IMG/VR virus record: IMGVR_UViG_3300042691_027997
Location: 1-25,850 of that record
Length of the DNA stretch: 25,850 bases
Strand: one strand, 5' to 3'
Source of the DNA: a virus
A program made the position numbers and the translations under genes. Below the pieces are notes generated by a model, which was not told the DNA's origin, ran no database searches, and was given only the letters and a program-made list of their open reading frames with translations. Below are positions 1-8,108 of this stretch, one piece after another (the first letter of the stretch is position 1; each line of letters begins with the position of its first letter).

Positions 1-334
1 AAACACTTTGCTTCCAATACTTTGTTTTTCTTTTTGGGTTCTGTGCAGGAGCAACAGTTTGTTTCTTTGGTTTTACTTCAATTAAATATTTCTTTATTGT
101 ACCACCCTTTTCTTTTACTTTGATATAAAAGTCTACAAAGTATCTGTGATACTTATTATCCAGAGGAGACTTATATGGTATGACTATTTCTTCACTACCC
201 CATTCTAAAACATTAGGATTACTATCACAGTATTTCATGAAAGTTAATTCCCAAGATGATCTGTAAATTATATTTGTCGGATCTCCCTTATACTTCTTAT
301 AATTCTTGGGCGAAAACTTTCCCTGGTAATACAT
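1..334 (-). CDS. 4: Head completion protein (T4 gp4-like), 5' part
   Basis: The minus strand reads open from position 334 to the window edge, so the C-terminus is missing. The translation begins MYYQGKFSPKNYKKYKGDPT and continues with YRSSWELTFMKYCD, EEIVIPY and HRYFVDFYIKV. This matches the T4 gp4 head-completion family, a nuclease-like fold (the RSSWE and D-F-Y-I pattern) that finishes filled heads before tail joining. An in-frame ATG lies at 340. I prefer 334 because the late-promoter-like CTAAATA at 363-357 is then 29 bases upstream, the spacing seen elsewhere in this window. The gene diverges from the baseplate operon. The family assignment is from recognition of conserved stretches. Confidence 0.85.
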   Translation of the reverse strand, partial: MYYQGKFSPKNYKKYKGDPTNIIYRSSWELTFMKYCDSNPNVLEWGSEEIVIPYKSPLDNKYHRYFVDFYIKVKEKGGTIKKYLIEVKPKKQTVAPAQNPKRKTKYWKQSV

Positions 335-342
335 ATACATAG

Positions 343-363
343 TATAGATACCAAAATATTTAG
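343..363. promoter_or_regulatory. Divergent late promoters between gp4 and the baseplate operon
   Basis: The short gap holds two T4-type late promoter elements facing away from each other. The minus strand has CTAAATA (363-357), 29 bases before the gp4 ATG at 334. The plus strand has TATAGATA (343-350), 29 bases before the ATG at 372. The plus element differs from TATAAATA at one base. Late transcription would depend on the phage sigma factor gp55, the usual late-promoter factor in T4-like phages. Inferred from motif and spacing only. Confidence 0.45.
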
Positions 364-371
364 CTTGCTAG

Positions 372-1298
372 ATGTCAAGTAACACTAGGCTTTATTATCC
401 TATAGAGAAGATAAGAGGCAACCTTTCAAAAGTATCAATTAATTCTTTTTATAAGGTAGCTTTCCCCCTAAGCAATCGTAGTGGCGCTGCGCCAGGATTG
501 GTTAGTTGGTTGAAGAGTGCTGGAATATACGATACAAAAGATACTAACGGTTTAGATCCTTTAGAAGCAATTGAATTGATGTGCTCTGGAACAGTTCTTC
601 CAGGCCCAAATTTTAAAACCACAGATACCATTGGTAACAGACAAGGTATCATTGAAAAGTATCCAATCTTACGTCAGTATCCAGAACTGACAATGACATT
701 TTATGTAGATACTAATCATAAAATCATAAGATTCTTTGAGGAATGGATTAATTTTATTAACCCATTGTATTCTGGAACTGGAGTTGTACAATCAAGTTCT
801 CAAGGACAAGATTATCCTGTGGCAGGAAACGAAAATAATTATACCAAGTTCAGATACCCCAATGAATACTGTCAGAGGGTAATGGTAACTAAGTTTGAAA
901 GAGATTTGAATACTAAGACAACTTCAGGAAATGAAACAACAGTATTCAATAGTTCATACTTAACTTATGAATTTATTCAAGCATATCCATCTAACATTAT
1001 TGTATCTCCAGTAAGTTATCAGTCGAGTGAGATCTTGACATTTACAGTCAACTTCAACTATAGTAGATACGTTGTTAGAAGAAATCTATCTGCTGCTGCA
1101 GTGTATGAAAGCCAAGCAACTGTTCCAGATCTTGCAGTTCAAGATGCTTTGAATGGTAATACAATCCCATCAAGTTTAGGTTCTTATGGGCCTGCATTTG
1201 ATACCGATGAAGAAGCTGATAGGCAAAGAAGAATCTTGGCAGGAGAAACCGTTGATGGAGTTTATGGAGACAACAACCTACCTTCATTACCTCAATAA
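372..1298 (+). CDS. Baseplate/tail-tube-fold structural protein (T4 gp54/gp48-type)
   Basis: This 308-aa protein has the sequence character of the T4 tail-tube family (gp19, gp54, gp48). Visible signs are an N-terminal NSFYKVAFPL strand, SGTVLPGPNF near residue 72, YPELTMTFYVDTNHKIIRFFEEWINFINP near 102-131, where T4 gp54 has its SEACNYRAMQDWVNSVQDP segment, and a late ILTFTVNFNYSRYVV strand near 224-238. In T4, gp48 and gp54 cap the hub and start tube polymerisation. The gene leads the hub operon and is followed 23 bases later by gp26. I cannot separate gp54 from gp48 by eye. A structural role is likely, the exact paralogue less so. Confidence 0.65.
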   Translation: MSSNTRLYYPIEKIRGNLSKVSINSFYKVAFPLSNRSGAAPGLVSWLKSAGIYDTKDTNGLDPLEAIELMCSGTVLPGPNFKTTDTIGNRQGIIEKYPILRQYPELTMTFYVDTNHKIIRFFEEWINFINPLYSGTGVVQSSSQGQDYPVAGNENNYTKFRYPNEYCQRVMVTKFERDLNTKTTSGNETTVFNSSYLTYEFIQAYPSNIIVSPVSYQSSEILTFTVNFNYSRYVVRRNLSAAAVYESQATVPDLAVQDALNGNTIPSSLGSYGPAFDTDEEADRQRRILAGETVDGVYGDNNLPSLPQ

Positions 1299-1301
1299 AT
1301 A
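1294..1301 (+). promoter_or_regulatory. Late promoter AATAAATA before gp26
   Basis: AATAAATA overlaps the stop codon of the preceding gene and lies about 27 bases before the gp26 ATG at 1322. It is a one-base variant of the T4 late consensus TATAAATA. The spacing matches the other late elements in this window. Confidence 0.5.
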
Positions 1302-1321
1302 ACTTTATCTGATCTTATAGT

Positions 1322-2047
1322 ATGCCTTTACCAGAAATTACTGTACCTCATTTTGAACTTGTTCTTCCATCAAATAAAAAGAAGATTAAGTTTAGACCTT
1401 TCATTGTGAAAGAAGAGAAGCTACTTATCATTGCATTAGAATCTAGAGATCCTAAACAAGTTACCACTGCAATTAAACAAGTATTGTCTAATTGTATCTT
1501 GACTAAAGGAATCAAGATTGATGAACTTCCTTCATTTGATATTGAATATTTGTTTTTGAATATTCGTGCCAAAGCAATTGGTGAAGCGATTGAATTGAAC
1601 ATCACCTGTGGTGATGATGGTGAAACCAAAGTTCCAGCAACTTTGTATGTTGATGAAATTCAAGTTCAATATCCTGAAGGTCATACTGACAAAATTAATA
1701 TGGAAAATGGATATCATTGGAAGATGAAGTATCCATCACTAAGTCAGTTTATTGAAAACAATTTTGATGTTTCAGATAAATCATCAGAGAACGTAGAGCG
1801 TTCTGTTAAGTTGATTGCATCATGTATTGAAAGTGTTTATAATGCTGAAGAATGTTGGATGGCATCTGATTGTACTGAAAAAGAATTGATTTCTTATGTT
1901 GAGAACTTAACTCCTCGACAGTATAAGAAGATTGAAAACTTCTTTAAGACAATGCCTAAGTTGTCTCACACACTTACAGTTGTCAATCCAAATACAGGAA
2001 AAGAAAATAGTGTCGTACTGGAGGGTTTGTCCGATTTTTTCGGCTAG
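1322..2047 (+). CDS. 26: Baseplate hub protein gp26 (T4_baseplate family)
   Basis: This 241-aa protein starts MPLPEITVPHFELVLPSNKK and continues KFRPFIVKEEKLLIIALES and CILTKGIKIDELPSFDIEYL. That is the typical N-terminal half of the T4 gp26 family of hub-assembly proteins (Pfam T4_baseplate). The family is thought to act with gp51 in building the central hub rather than as a main structural part. The reading frame ends GAT TTT TTC GGC TAG. The last sense codons form a slippery heptamer, with an SD-like GGAGGG nine bases upstream. A fraction of ribosomes may shift -1 and extend the protein by the gp51-like segment to about 301 residues. The start follows a late promoter 27 bases upstream. Confidence 0.85.
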   Translation: MPLPEITVPHFELVLPSNKKKIKFRPFIVKEEKLLIIALESRDPKQVTTAIKQVLSNCILTKGIKIDELPSFDIEYLFLNIRAKAIGEAIELNITCGDDGETKVPATLYVDEIQVQYPEGHTDKINMENGYHWKMKYPSLSQFIENNFDVSDKSSENVERSVKLIASCIESVYNAEECWMASDCTEKELISYVENLTPRQYKKIENFFKTMPKLSHTLTVVNPNTGKENSVVLEGLSDFFG

Positions 2048-2055
2048 CCCTAGCC
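2020..2055 (+). promoter_or_regulatory. Candidate -1 programmed ribosomal frameshift site
   Basis: Three elements line up. GGAGGG at 2020-2025 is a strong internal Shine-Dalgarno match. Nine bases later, T TTT TTC at 2035-2041 is in the zero frame (GAT TTT TTC) and allows both tRNAs to re-pair after a one-base slip. At 2042-2055, GGCTA GCCC TAGCC can form a 5-bp hairpin directly after the heptamer and covers the zero-frame stop TAG (2045-2047). The layout resembles the dnaX site (SD, then A AAA AAG, then hairpin). The hairpin is closer than usual, so it may act weakly. The -1 frame has no ATG, GTG or TTG between its previous stop (2008-2010) and 2098. Confidence 0.7.
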
Positions 2056-2226
2056 AAAGAAGATCTTGAAACATATTTCAGGATCAACTTTGCGCTAATG
2101 CAAGTACACAAATATTCTTTAACTGAAATTGAAAACATGATACCATGGGAGCGAGAGATCTATCTTGAACTTCTAAAACAATACATAGAAGAAAAAGAAG
2201 CAGAGAAGCAGCAACAACATGGATGA
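2035..2226 (+). CDS. 51: gp51-like baseplate hub assembly segment (expressed by frameshift?)
   Basis: This is the -1 frame after the gp26 slip site. It reads RLALAKEDLETYFRINFALM, then QVHKYSLTEIENMIPWEREI, then a charged, helical YLELLKQYIEEKEAEKQQQ tail ending at TGA 2224-2226. The LTEIENMIPWERE stretch looks like the second half of a tail-assembly chaperone pair and sits where cyanophages carry gp51. No start codon precedes the conserved part. The first ATG (2098) would drop about 20 residues of it and leave 42 aa. I therefore infer translation as the C-terminal 61 residues of a gp26-gp51 fusion. The next gene's ATG (2219) overlaps this stop by 8 bases, so the segment also couples translation downstream. 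The listed start is the slip site, not an initiation codon. Confidence 0.65.
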   Translation, partial: FFRLALAKEDLETYFRINFALMQVHKYSLTEIENMIPWEREIYLELLKQYIEEKEAEKQQQHG

Positions 2227-3526
2227 AGAATCACCAAAACCATTAAACATTAGTAACTTTTTTGGTGTACCTGATGCCAGTGGGATAACTGCTGCTCCAG
2301 GACAAACTGCAATGACTAGAACACCAGTTTTATCTGGTGGATTGGACATGTCCAATCTTTTAAATATCATTAAGACTCAGATTAATGAGAAGCAAGTTGC
2401 TGAAGATATTGAAGACGATTCAGAAAAATTAAGATTACAATCTCTTGTTGATAGTTTAACTGGTAGAGTAGATAAACTTACATCTGAATTATCAGGACTT
2501 TTTTCATTAATCATCGGGGACATTTCAAAGAAAGAAAAGGAATCAAGAAGCGAAGTAAAGTTAGCAATACAAGAGCGAGCAGAAATAAGTAAAGCAACAT
2601 TATTAAAATCGTTACAGCAATCAACAGAAGAAGCTGTTGTAGCAACACAGGAAATTAGAGATCAAACTGTTGCTGCTGCAGATAATCAAAGAGAAATGGG
2701 CTTGTTGGCAGCAGCACTTGGTATAGGTGGAACTGGATTCTTAAGTGGTATTGATGCTAATAAAACTGGAGATGATCTATCAGAATATACTGGTGGAGAA
2801 AAACTTTCTAATCCAGTAAAGGCACAAGAGATCTATCGGTACTTACTATCAAAAGGTGTTAGTGAAACACATGCAAAGGGAATTGTAAACAACATACAAC
2901 ACGAATCTGGATTTGATTCTGGGGCAGAGGGTGATCACAATGAAGCTGGTGAACCACAATCATTTGGTTTATTCCAACATAATATGGGAGCAGGTCGTGC
3001 TCAAAAAATGTTTGCTGCTGTTGGTACTGATTGGAGAACTGATTGGAAAGGTCAGATAGATTATGCATTAACAGAATCGGAAATGAGGACTTACTTGAAT
3101 AAGTCTTATGCAAGTCCAGCAGAAGCATCAAGAGCATTTACAATTGATTTTGAAAATCCTCAAAATGCAGAAACTAAAGCAACTGAAAGACTAAGCACCA
3201 TTGATACAGTAGATCAATTACAATCAAGTGCTGCAGAACCATTAAAGCCAAATGAATCAGTAGCATCTGTTACACCTGATAAACCAGTTGAACCAACAAT
3301 TGCTGCGATGCCAGCTAAAATTACTGGAAGAGAATTTGAAACAGATCCTACACAGCAACAGCAAAATATGATAGCAGTTCTTCCTACAGCACAACAAGCA
3401 CCATCTGCACCAGCAGCATCTGTAGCAGATGCATCTGCAGACGCATCGAATCCAATTTTCCCTGCAGTAAATCTGATAGATCCTTATGTCAGTGCAACAA
3501 AGATCTATAACAATGTTGTTGCTTGA
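2219..3526 (+). CDS. Tail-associated lysozyme with N-terminal baseplate-attachment region
   Basis: The protein has 435 aa. Residues 1-60 are low in recognisable features. Residues 60-160 are charged and helical (coiled-coil like), followed by a small hydrophobic stretch MGLLAAALGIGGTGFLSG (160-177). Residues about 198-325 form a phage tail-lysozyme domain (Phage_lysozyme2 type): KAQEIYRYLL, GIVNNIQHESGFD with E229 as the likely catalytic acid, SFGLFQHN, and W-containing repeats DWRTDWKGQIDYAL. The C-terminus is Pro/Ala/Gln rich. It should cut peptidoglycan during DNA injection. In T4 this activity is inside gp5. Here it is a separate gene four positions upstream of the gp5-like hub. Its ATG overlaps the preceding stop. 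Confidence 0.8.
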   Translation: MDEESPKPLNISNFFGVPDASGITAAPGQTAMTRTPVLSGGLDMSNLLNIIKTQINEKQVAEDIEDDSEKLRLQSLVDSLTGRVDKLTSELSGLFSLIIGDISKKEKESRSEVKLAIQERAEISKATLLKSLQQSTEEAVVATQEIRDQTVAAADNQREMGLLAAALGIGGTGFLSGIDANKTGDDLSEYTGGEKLSNPVKAQEIYRYLLSKGVSETHAKGIVNNIQHESGFDSGAEGDHNEAGEPQSFGLFQHNMGAGRAQKMFAAVGTDWRTDWKGQIDYALTESEMRTYLNKSYASPAEASRAFTIDFENPQNAETKATERLSTIDTVDQLQSSAAEPLKPNESVASVTPDKPVEPTIAAMPAKITGREFETDPTQQQQNMIAVLPTAQQAPSAPAASVADASADASNPIFPAVNLIDPYVSATKIYNNVVA

Positions 3527-3528
3527 TC

Positions 3529-4506
3529 ATGGCAAAAATAACAGCGGCGAATATACAGAATGATATCTTAGAAACTAATATTAAATTAGTAAATGTTTCT
3601 AGATTGATAACGAAAACTAAGTATGAATACATTGCCAAAGCAAGCTCGATAAAAACTAATACAAATATCTTAAAGACGTTATTAGATTCTATACAAAGAG
3701 AAAATAAAAAGAATGTAGATGCTGCAGATAAGAATGAAGAAACTCTGTCTAAAAAAATACAAAGAGAAAGAATAGAAGAGCAGCAAGCACAAGATCAAAA
3801 GAAAAAAGATACTGAAGTAAATGCATTAGTGATGTCTGCAGCTCTTGGACTAAAAGCTCCAAGCATGTTAGCACAACAAATTGAAACACCAATACTACAG
3901 GAAAGAGAAGCAGACGGGACAAATGGTAGATTGTCACCTGATGATTTAGTTGCTGTTGGAACTGTAGCTGGGTTTCCAGAAGGAGGTCCTTATTGGTATG
4001 GTAGAACAGCATACTTGAGACCAAGTGCAGCTAATGCATTTTTAGAAGCTAAAGCAGCTGCAGCAGCAGAAGGCATAACGATTATAATTAACAGTGCTTA
4101 TAGAAGTTATGAACATCAGGAAGCAATACAAGGAAAGTATTCAGTAGTAGCTCCTCCAGGAACATCTCCTCACGGACTTGGTTTTGCATTGGATATTGAA
4201 CAAGGGCCTGGATGGAACTGGATGGTGAAGAATGGCATGAGATATGGTTGGAAGTGGATGGCTATTCCAAATGACGAAGTTCACTTTGAATATGTTGGTG
4301 GTGAAAGTGAAGCAGAACCAGTCAAAAGAACAGTTCCAAAAGAGATAAGTTCTACCAATAATAAATTAGGATTGGTTGCTATTGCACCACAACAACAACC
4401 ATTGCAACCACAATATCTTGTAGAACAACCACAAGTAGCATCAGCTCCAAGAATCAAACTAAATACATATAAAACAAATCCGTTCTTCATTACACCAACT
4501 GGCTAA
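3529..4506 (+). CDS. D-Ala-D-Ala carboxypeptidase-like M15 (VanY) peptidase on the baseplate
   Basis: The protein has 325 aa from ATG 3529. A TTG six bases upstream in frame is less likely. The N-terminal 100 residues are helical and charged, resembling the first half of the neighbouring lysozyme gene, with a similar small-residue stretch near 97-110. Residues about 155-260 are an M15/VanY peptidase domain: SAYRSYEHQ (R192), the zinc motif SPHGLGFALDI (H215, D222), and DEVHFEY (H252 as third zinc ligand, with D249 or E250 available as the base). It would cleave peptide bonds in the wall and complement the lysozyme next door. The C-terminus is Gln/Pro rich. The gene starts 3 bases after the lysozyme stop and ends in TAATG, overlapping the next gene. 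Confidence 0.8.
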   Translation: MAKITAANIQNDILETNIKLVNVSRLITKTKYEYIAKASSIKTNTNILKTLLDSIQRENKKNVDAADKNEETLSKKIQRERIEEQQAQDQKKKDTEVNALVMSAALGLKAPSMLAQQIETPILQEREADGTNGRLSPDDLVAVGTVAGFPEGGPYWYGRTAYLRPSAANAFLEAKAAAAAEGITIIINSAYRSYEHQEAIQGKYSVVAPPGTSPHGLGFALDIEQGPGWNWMVKNGMRYGWKWMAIPNDEVHFEYVGGESEAEPVKRTVPKEISSTNNKLGLVAIAPQQQPLQPQYLVEQPQVASAPRIKLNTYKTNPFFITPTG

Positions 4507-5774
4507 TGTCTGCAGAAAATAGATTTGAATATGGCGATTTTAGAATAAATCTTATTAAATCAAGTTCTGGTTTAAAAGAACTCATATTGCCTATTGGTTC
4601 TATTGCCAGTTTTTCTTTGTATGAAAATGTAAACTCTCCAGGATTGACTGGTAGAATTGTATTTGCAGCAGTTGATGTTCTTGGAAATAGAGGTGTAGAA
4701 TTGTATGGTGGAGAAGAATTAGTTGGATCTATCAGAGTACCAGATTTTCCAGAAAGTGAAATTAGAATATCCTTTAGGATAAGAAGTATGCAGGTGGTGA
4801 AAGAATCTGGAAGAGCAGCATATAAAGTAGAGCTAGTATCATTTGACACATTAAAAAATGAAACTATAAGATTGTCAAATAGATTTGAAGGTAACATTGC
4901 GACTAGCGCAGAAAAAATATTTAAATCTTTAGGTAGTAAAAAAACAATAGCAACAGAGTCAACATCTAATAAGTATTCTTTCATTGGAAATAGCAAAAGA
5001 CCTTTTGATCTTTTGACTATGTTAACGTCTAAAGCAGTTTCATCTGGAGAGAAGAAGTCTCCTGGATATTTCTTTTTTGAAACACAAGATCAATATGTGT
5101 TCAAGAGTATCAATACACTTTTAAAAGGTGATGGTGATAGTGTAGTTTATACACAAACAGAAGCAGCAAAAGAGAACACTCCAAATAATAGATTTAGAAT
5201 CTTAACATCTTATGTGGATAAAAATAATGACATCTTGAATTCATTAAGAATGGGAATGTATTCTAACAGTACATTCTTTTACAATATGTACACAAACGAG
5301 GCGAAGAGGGTTGACTATAAGCTGGAACAGAAGTATAATAAGGAGATAGAAACCTCAGCACAAAAACTGACAGAAAAATATCCAACTCTTCCAGGAAACA
5401 TTCAAGAGTTTCCTTCAAGATATTATGTCAGATCACTTGACATTGGGGTTTTAGATAAAACTGGTAAGCTTAGCAAAGATACAATGTATCCTGACTTACC
5501 TAAATATCAAGCAGAAGCTGTAGTGAGGTACAACCTTTTATTCTCACAGGTACTAAAGATTACAGTACCGTGCAATCCTTCATTAAGAGCTGGTCAAGTA
5601 ATAGAATGTAGAATTCCTGAGACTGCCTCTCAAATGAAAGATAAGTCATATCAATCACAAAACTCTGGACGTTATATGATCTCTGCTTTGCATCATGCAT
5701 TTTCTGGAAGAGAATGCTACACAAGTCTAGAGTTAGTTAGAGATTCCTATGAAGTTAAAACACAGGTAGTATAA
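4506..5774 (+). CDS. 27: Baseplate central hub protein, gp27-like
   Basis: This is a 422-aa protein, close to the 391 aa of T4 gp27. The N-terminal half has the tail-hub beta-barrel pattern: FRINLIKSSSGLKELILPIG, SIASFSLYENVNSPGLTGRIVF, then GRAAYKVELVSFDTLKNETI. A conserved-looking NKYSFIGNSKRPFDLLTMLT follows (residues about 158-177). The C-terminal part ends in a second barrel (YNLLFSQVLKITVPCNPSLRAGQVIECRIPE, and GRYMISALHHAFSGRECYTSLELV). Hub trimers of this family join the tail tube to the gp5 spike. Its place between the wall-degrading enzymes and the gp5-like gene fits. The exact name rests on family pattern and position. Confidence 0.75.
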   Translation: MSAENRFEYGDFRINLIKSSSGLKELILPIGSIASFSLYENVNSPGLTGRIVFAAVDVLGNRGVELYGGEELVGSIRVPDFPESEIRISFRIRSMQVVKESGRAAYKVELVSFDTLKNETIRLSNRFEGNIATSAEKIFKSLGSKKTIATESTSNKYSFIGNSKRPFDLLTMLTSKAVSSGEKKSPGYFFFETQDQYVFKSINTLLKGDGDSVVYTQTEAAKENTPNNRFRILTSYVDKNNDILNSLRMGMYSNSTFFYNMYTNEAKRVDYKLEQKYNKEIETSAQKLTEKYPTLPGNIQEFPSRYYVRSLDIGVLDKTGKLSKDTMYPDLPKYQAEAVVRYNLLFSQVLKITVPCNPSLRAGQVIECRIPETASQMKDKSYQSQNSGRYMISALHHAFSGRECYTSLELVRDSYEVKTQVV

Positions 5775-5775
5775 C

Positions 5776-5988
5776 ATGGAAAACATTAAAACACACATTC
5801 AAAAAGATAAAGAGATCCTTGATGATCCTACGATCTCTCCACAGATGCGCCGCCACACGCAAGAAGAATTGCTAGATTTAGAAGCATACGCAGAGCGTCA
5901 TCCTGATGATGAACATGATCCAACTCCTTTAGAACTTTACTGTGATTCAAATCCAGACGCCCTAGAGTGTAGAGTATACGACGACTGA
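5776..5988 (+). CDS. cp12: CP12-like Calvin-cycle regulator
   Basis: The protein has 70 aa. The C-terminus DPTPLELYCDSNPDALECRV followed by YDD is the hallmark CP12 tail, with the redox cysteine pair C56 and C65. In cyanobacteria this tail binds GAPDH, and a complex with phosphoribulokinase shuts down the Calvin cycle. The usual N-terminal cysteine pair and clean AWD-VEEL core are not seen. The first half (HIQKDKEILDDPTISPQMRR) is charged and helical. CP12 is known as an auxiliary metabolic gene in cyanophages, where it is thought to steer carbon toward the pentose phosphate pathway. Here it is wedged between two hub genes, one base after the gp27 stop, and overlaps the gp5-like start by one base (TGATG), so it should be made late with structural proteins. 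Confidence 0.85.
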   Translation: MENIKTHIQKDKEILDDPTISPQMRRHTQEELLDLEAYAERHPDDEHDPTPLELYCDSNPDALECRVYDD

Positions 5989-8108
5989 TGTATCTTGATC
6001 AATCCTCCAATCAATTAGTTAAGACACACTATCTTGGAAGAGATGGTTTTGTGTGGTGGCTTGGGCAAATTGCGCCATTAACCACATCAAAGTCTAATAC
6101 TCAAGATTTATCTGCAAGGAAAAAAGATGCTAATCTTTATTACAATCGTGTAAAGGTTAGAATCTTTGGTTACCACACAAAGAATGGTAGTGAACTTCCT
6201 GATGTAGATTTACCTTGGGCACATATTCTTGTACCACCTGGAGTTGCTAATGGATCTCTTGGTGAAGGTGTGTCACATGAATATACTGGAGGAGAAACTG
6301 TCTTTGGATTTTTCCTGGATGGTGATGATGCTCAACAACCAGTCATTGTTGGATCTTTATACAAAGGATCTAATGTTTCAAATTTAAAAACAATACTTGA
6401 CGTACAGAAAAAACAAAGTACTGAATTCTTTGCGGTAACAACAACTACTAGCACAGGATCACATACACAAAGAGTTGGTGATACAACTCCTGGTGGTCAG
6501 AATGTTAGAACTGGTGTTGGAAGTAGTGCTGATACTGGAGAAAAACCAAAGAACAATACTGCGGGTATTGACGATAAAGCAAGAAACATCCCTGAAGATA
6601 CTGATAAAGCCACAGCACAATTTTGTTTAGCGACAGATAAGAAATCTATACCACCCAATCCTTGTAAAGATGATGAAGTCTCAAAGATTACAAGTGCCAT
6701 TGAAGACTTCATGGCAAGAATGCAAGGCTATCAAGCATTTGCAAATCTTTATGTTGGTGGAGTAGCAAATAAACTTGGAACTATTGCTAGTGATATCAGA
6801 GAGATTGGTATGTTAATCTCTGGCTTGATCACTGGATTGTTCAAACGTGGTATGAAGTATATCTTCGATCAGATATCAGAGAAACTAAACAATCTTATTA
6901 AAGATTTGTTTCCAAAGCCAAAACAAGCTGCCGCACAACAAAAAGTAAGAACTTTATTGACAACCATTTATTGTTTGTTCAAGAAATTTATTAAGAAGAT
7001 ATTTTCTTATGTAATTAGTCAACTGCAATCGATGGTTGGACAAGTCTTGGGTGCAACAACATGCGTTGTAGAAAACTTTGTTGGGCAAATGCTCGGAGAT
7101 CTTTTCAACTCTTTTGCAAATGCAATTGGTCCCACGTTAGATCAGCTAAGTAATTTTCTTGGTGGTGCTTTAGGGAAAGCAAATGAAATCATGACAAAGG
7201 CAATGAATATTGCTGGATTTATTAAGAGTCTGTTTGATTGTGAAAAAAGAAATTGCACACCACCACAGAAGTTCACGACAAGATATGGCCCTTCGCAGCA
7301 GCAGATAGACAACTTTAATAAGATCATGAGTAAAGCAGGAGCTGCTGGTGCTAGAAGTCTTGTTGATGATCTTAAGAAAAAGAATCCAGATCTATTTGGA
7401 GATGTTGATTTTGGATATGGCAACTGTAGTAATGATATCTTAAGATGTGGCCCACCATCAATTCAAATTCTCGGTGGTGGTGGATCTGGTGCATCTGCAC
7501 AAGCGATTGTAAATAACCTTGGTCAAGTCATCGGTGCTAGTATTTTAAATACTGGTCAAGCATACTTTGAATTGCCTTACGTTTCTATCATTGATGGATG
7601 TGGTAAGGGTCAAAATGCTAGAGCAAGGGCAGTTCTTGACAATGGAGGAGTCTCCAGAATTATTATTGATGATCCTGGATATGGTTACCTTAACAATCAA
7701 ACTACACAGCAGTATGGTTCTGAAGAAGTAAGCATTCCTTCTGATGGATCTAATGATATCAATTCAAATTCTTATGTAACTGTTATTGATGCTGTTGAAG
7801 TTGACAATATTGGTAGTGGATACGATGAGAACACTGCTATTGTCGTTGTTCCAGGAGATAATGATATTGGTGTTGTAGATCTCCCAGAGTTTGAATTGCA
7901 ATTTGGGCCAAATGGATCTATCATTGGTGTAAAGGTTACTAATAGTGGTGGTGGTTTCACACAGATACCAGAGATTCAACTAATTAGTTTAGATGGCGCA
8001 GGTGCTACCTTGAAACCAGTCTTTAGATTCATCGAGGTAAATAAAGAAGACGCCGCAGATTTTGGTGTAGGTAGAGTTCTTAAAGTCGTGGATTGTGTTC
8101 AAAGATGA
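5988..8108 (+). CDS. 5: Baseplate hub OB-fold protein, gp5-like without lysozyme
   Basis: The protein has 706 aa. Residues about 15-130 match the gp5 OB-fold: GRDGFVWWLGQIAP, YYNRVKVRIFGYH, WAHILVPPGV, FGFFLDGDDAQQPVIVGSLY. Residues 140-230 form a Thr/Gly/Lys-rich linker. Residues about 235-420 are helical and unusually hydrophobic (GMLISGLITGLFKRGMKYIF, LFKKFIKKIFSYVISQL). Residues about 485-700 are Gly-rich beta repeats (GQAYFELPYVSIIDGCGKGQ, GSGYDENTAIVVVPGDND, GGGFTQIPEIQLI), typical of virion structural proteins. T4 gp5 fuses OB-fold, lysozyme and needle. Here lysozyme and needle are separate genes. The stop overlaps the next ATG. Confidence 0.8.
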   Translation: MYLDQSSNQLVKTHYLGRDGFVWWLGQIAPLTTSKSNTQDLSARKKDANLYYNRVKVRIFGYHTKNGSELPDVDLPWAHILVPPGVANGSLGEGVSHEYTGGETVFGFFLDGDDAQQPVIVGSLYKGSNVSNLKTILDVQKKQSTEFFAVTTTTSTGSHTQRVGDTTPGGQNVRTGVGSSADTGEKPKNNTAGIDDKARNIPEDTDKATAQFCLATDKKSIPPNPCKDDEVSKITSAIEDFMARMQGYQAFANLYVGGVANKLGTIASDIREIGMLISGLITGLFKRGMKYIFDQISEKLNNLIKDLFPKPKQAAAQQKVRTLLTTIYCLFKKFIKKIFSYVISQLQSMVGQVLGATTCVVENFVGQMLGDLFNSFANAIGPTLDQLSNFLGGALGKANEIMTKAMNIAGFIKSLFDCEKRNCTPPQKFTTRYGPSQQQIDNFNKIMSKAGAAGARSLVDDLKKKNPDLFGDVDFGYGNCSNDILRCGPPSIQILGGGGSGASAQAIVNNLGQVIGASILNTGQAYFELPYVSIIDGCGKGQNARARAVLDNGGVSRIIIDDPGYGYLNNQTTQQYGSEEVSIPSDGSNDINSNSYVTVIDAVEVDNIGSGYDENTAIVVVPGDNDIGVVDLPEFELQFGPNGSIIGVKVTNSGGGFTQIPEIQLISLDGAGATLKPVFRFIEVNKEDAADFGVGRVLKVVDCVQR

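Noticed and set aside
2098-2226. gp51 as a free 42-aa gene from ATG 2098
   Set aside because: The conserved, coding-looking sequence extends about 20 residues upstream of this ATG to the slip site, and I see no convincing ribosome site before it. Kept only as an alternative.
3523-3528. TTG start for the M15 peptidase gene
   Set aside because: ATG 3529 two codons later is the better start. The TTG lies inside the upstream stop region.
8093-8104. TTG start for the spike gene
   Set aside because: ATG 8105 overlaps the preceding stop as ATGA, the common coupled arrangement in this operon.
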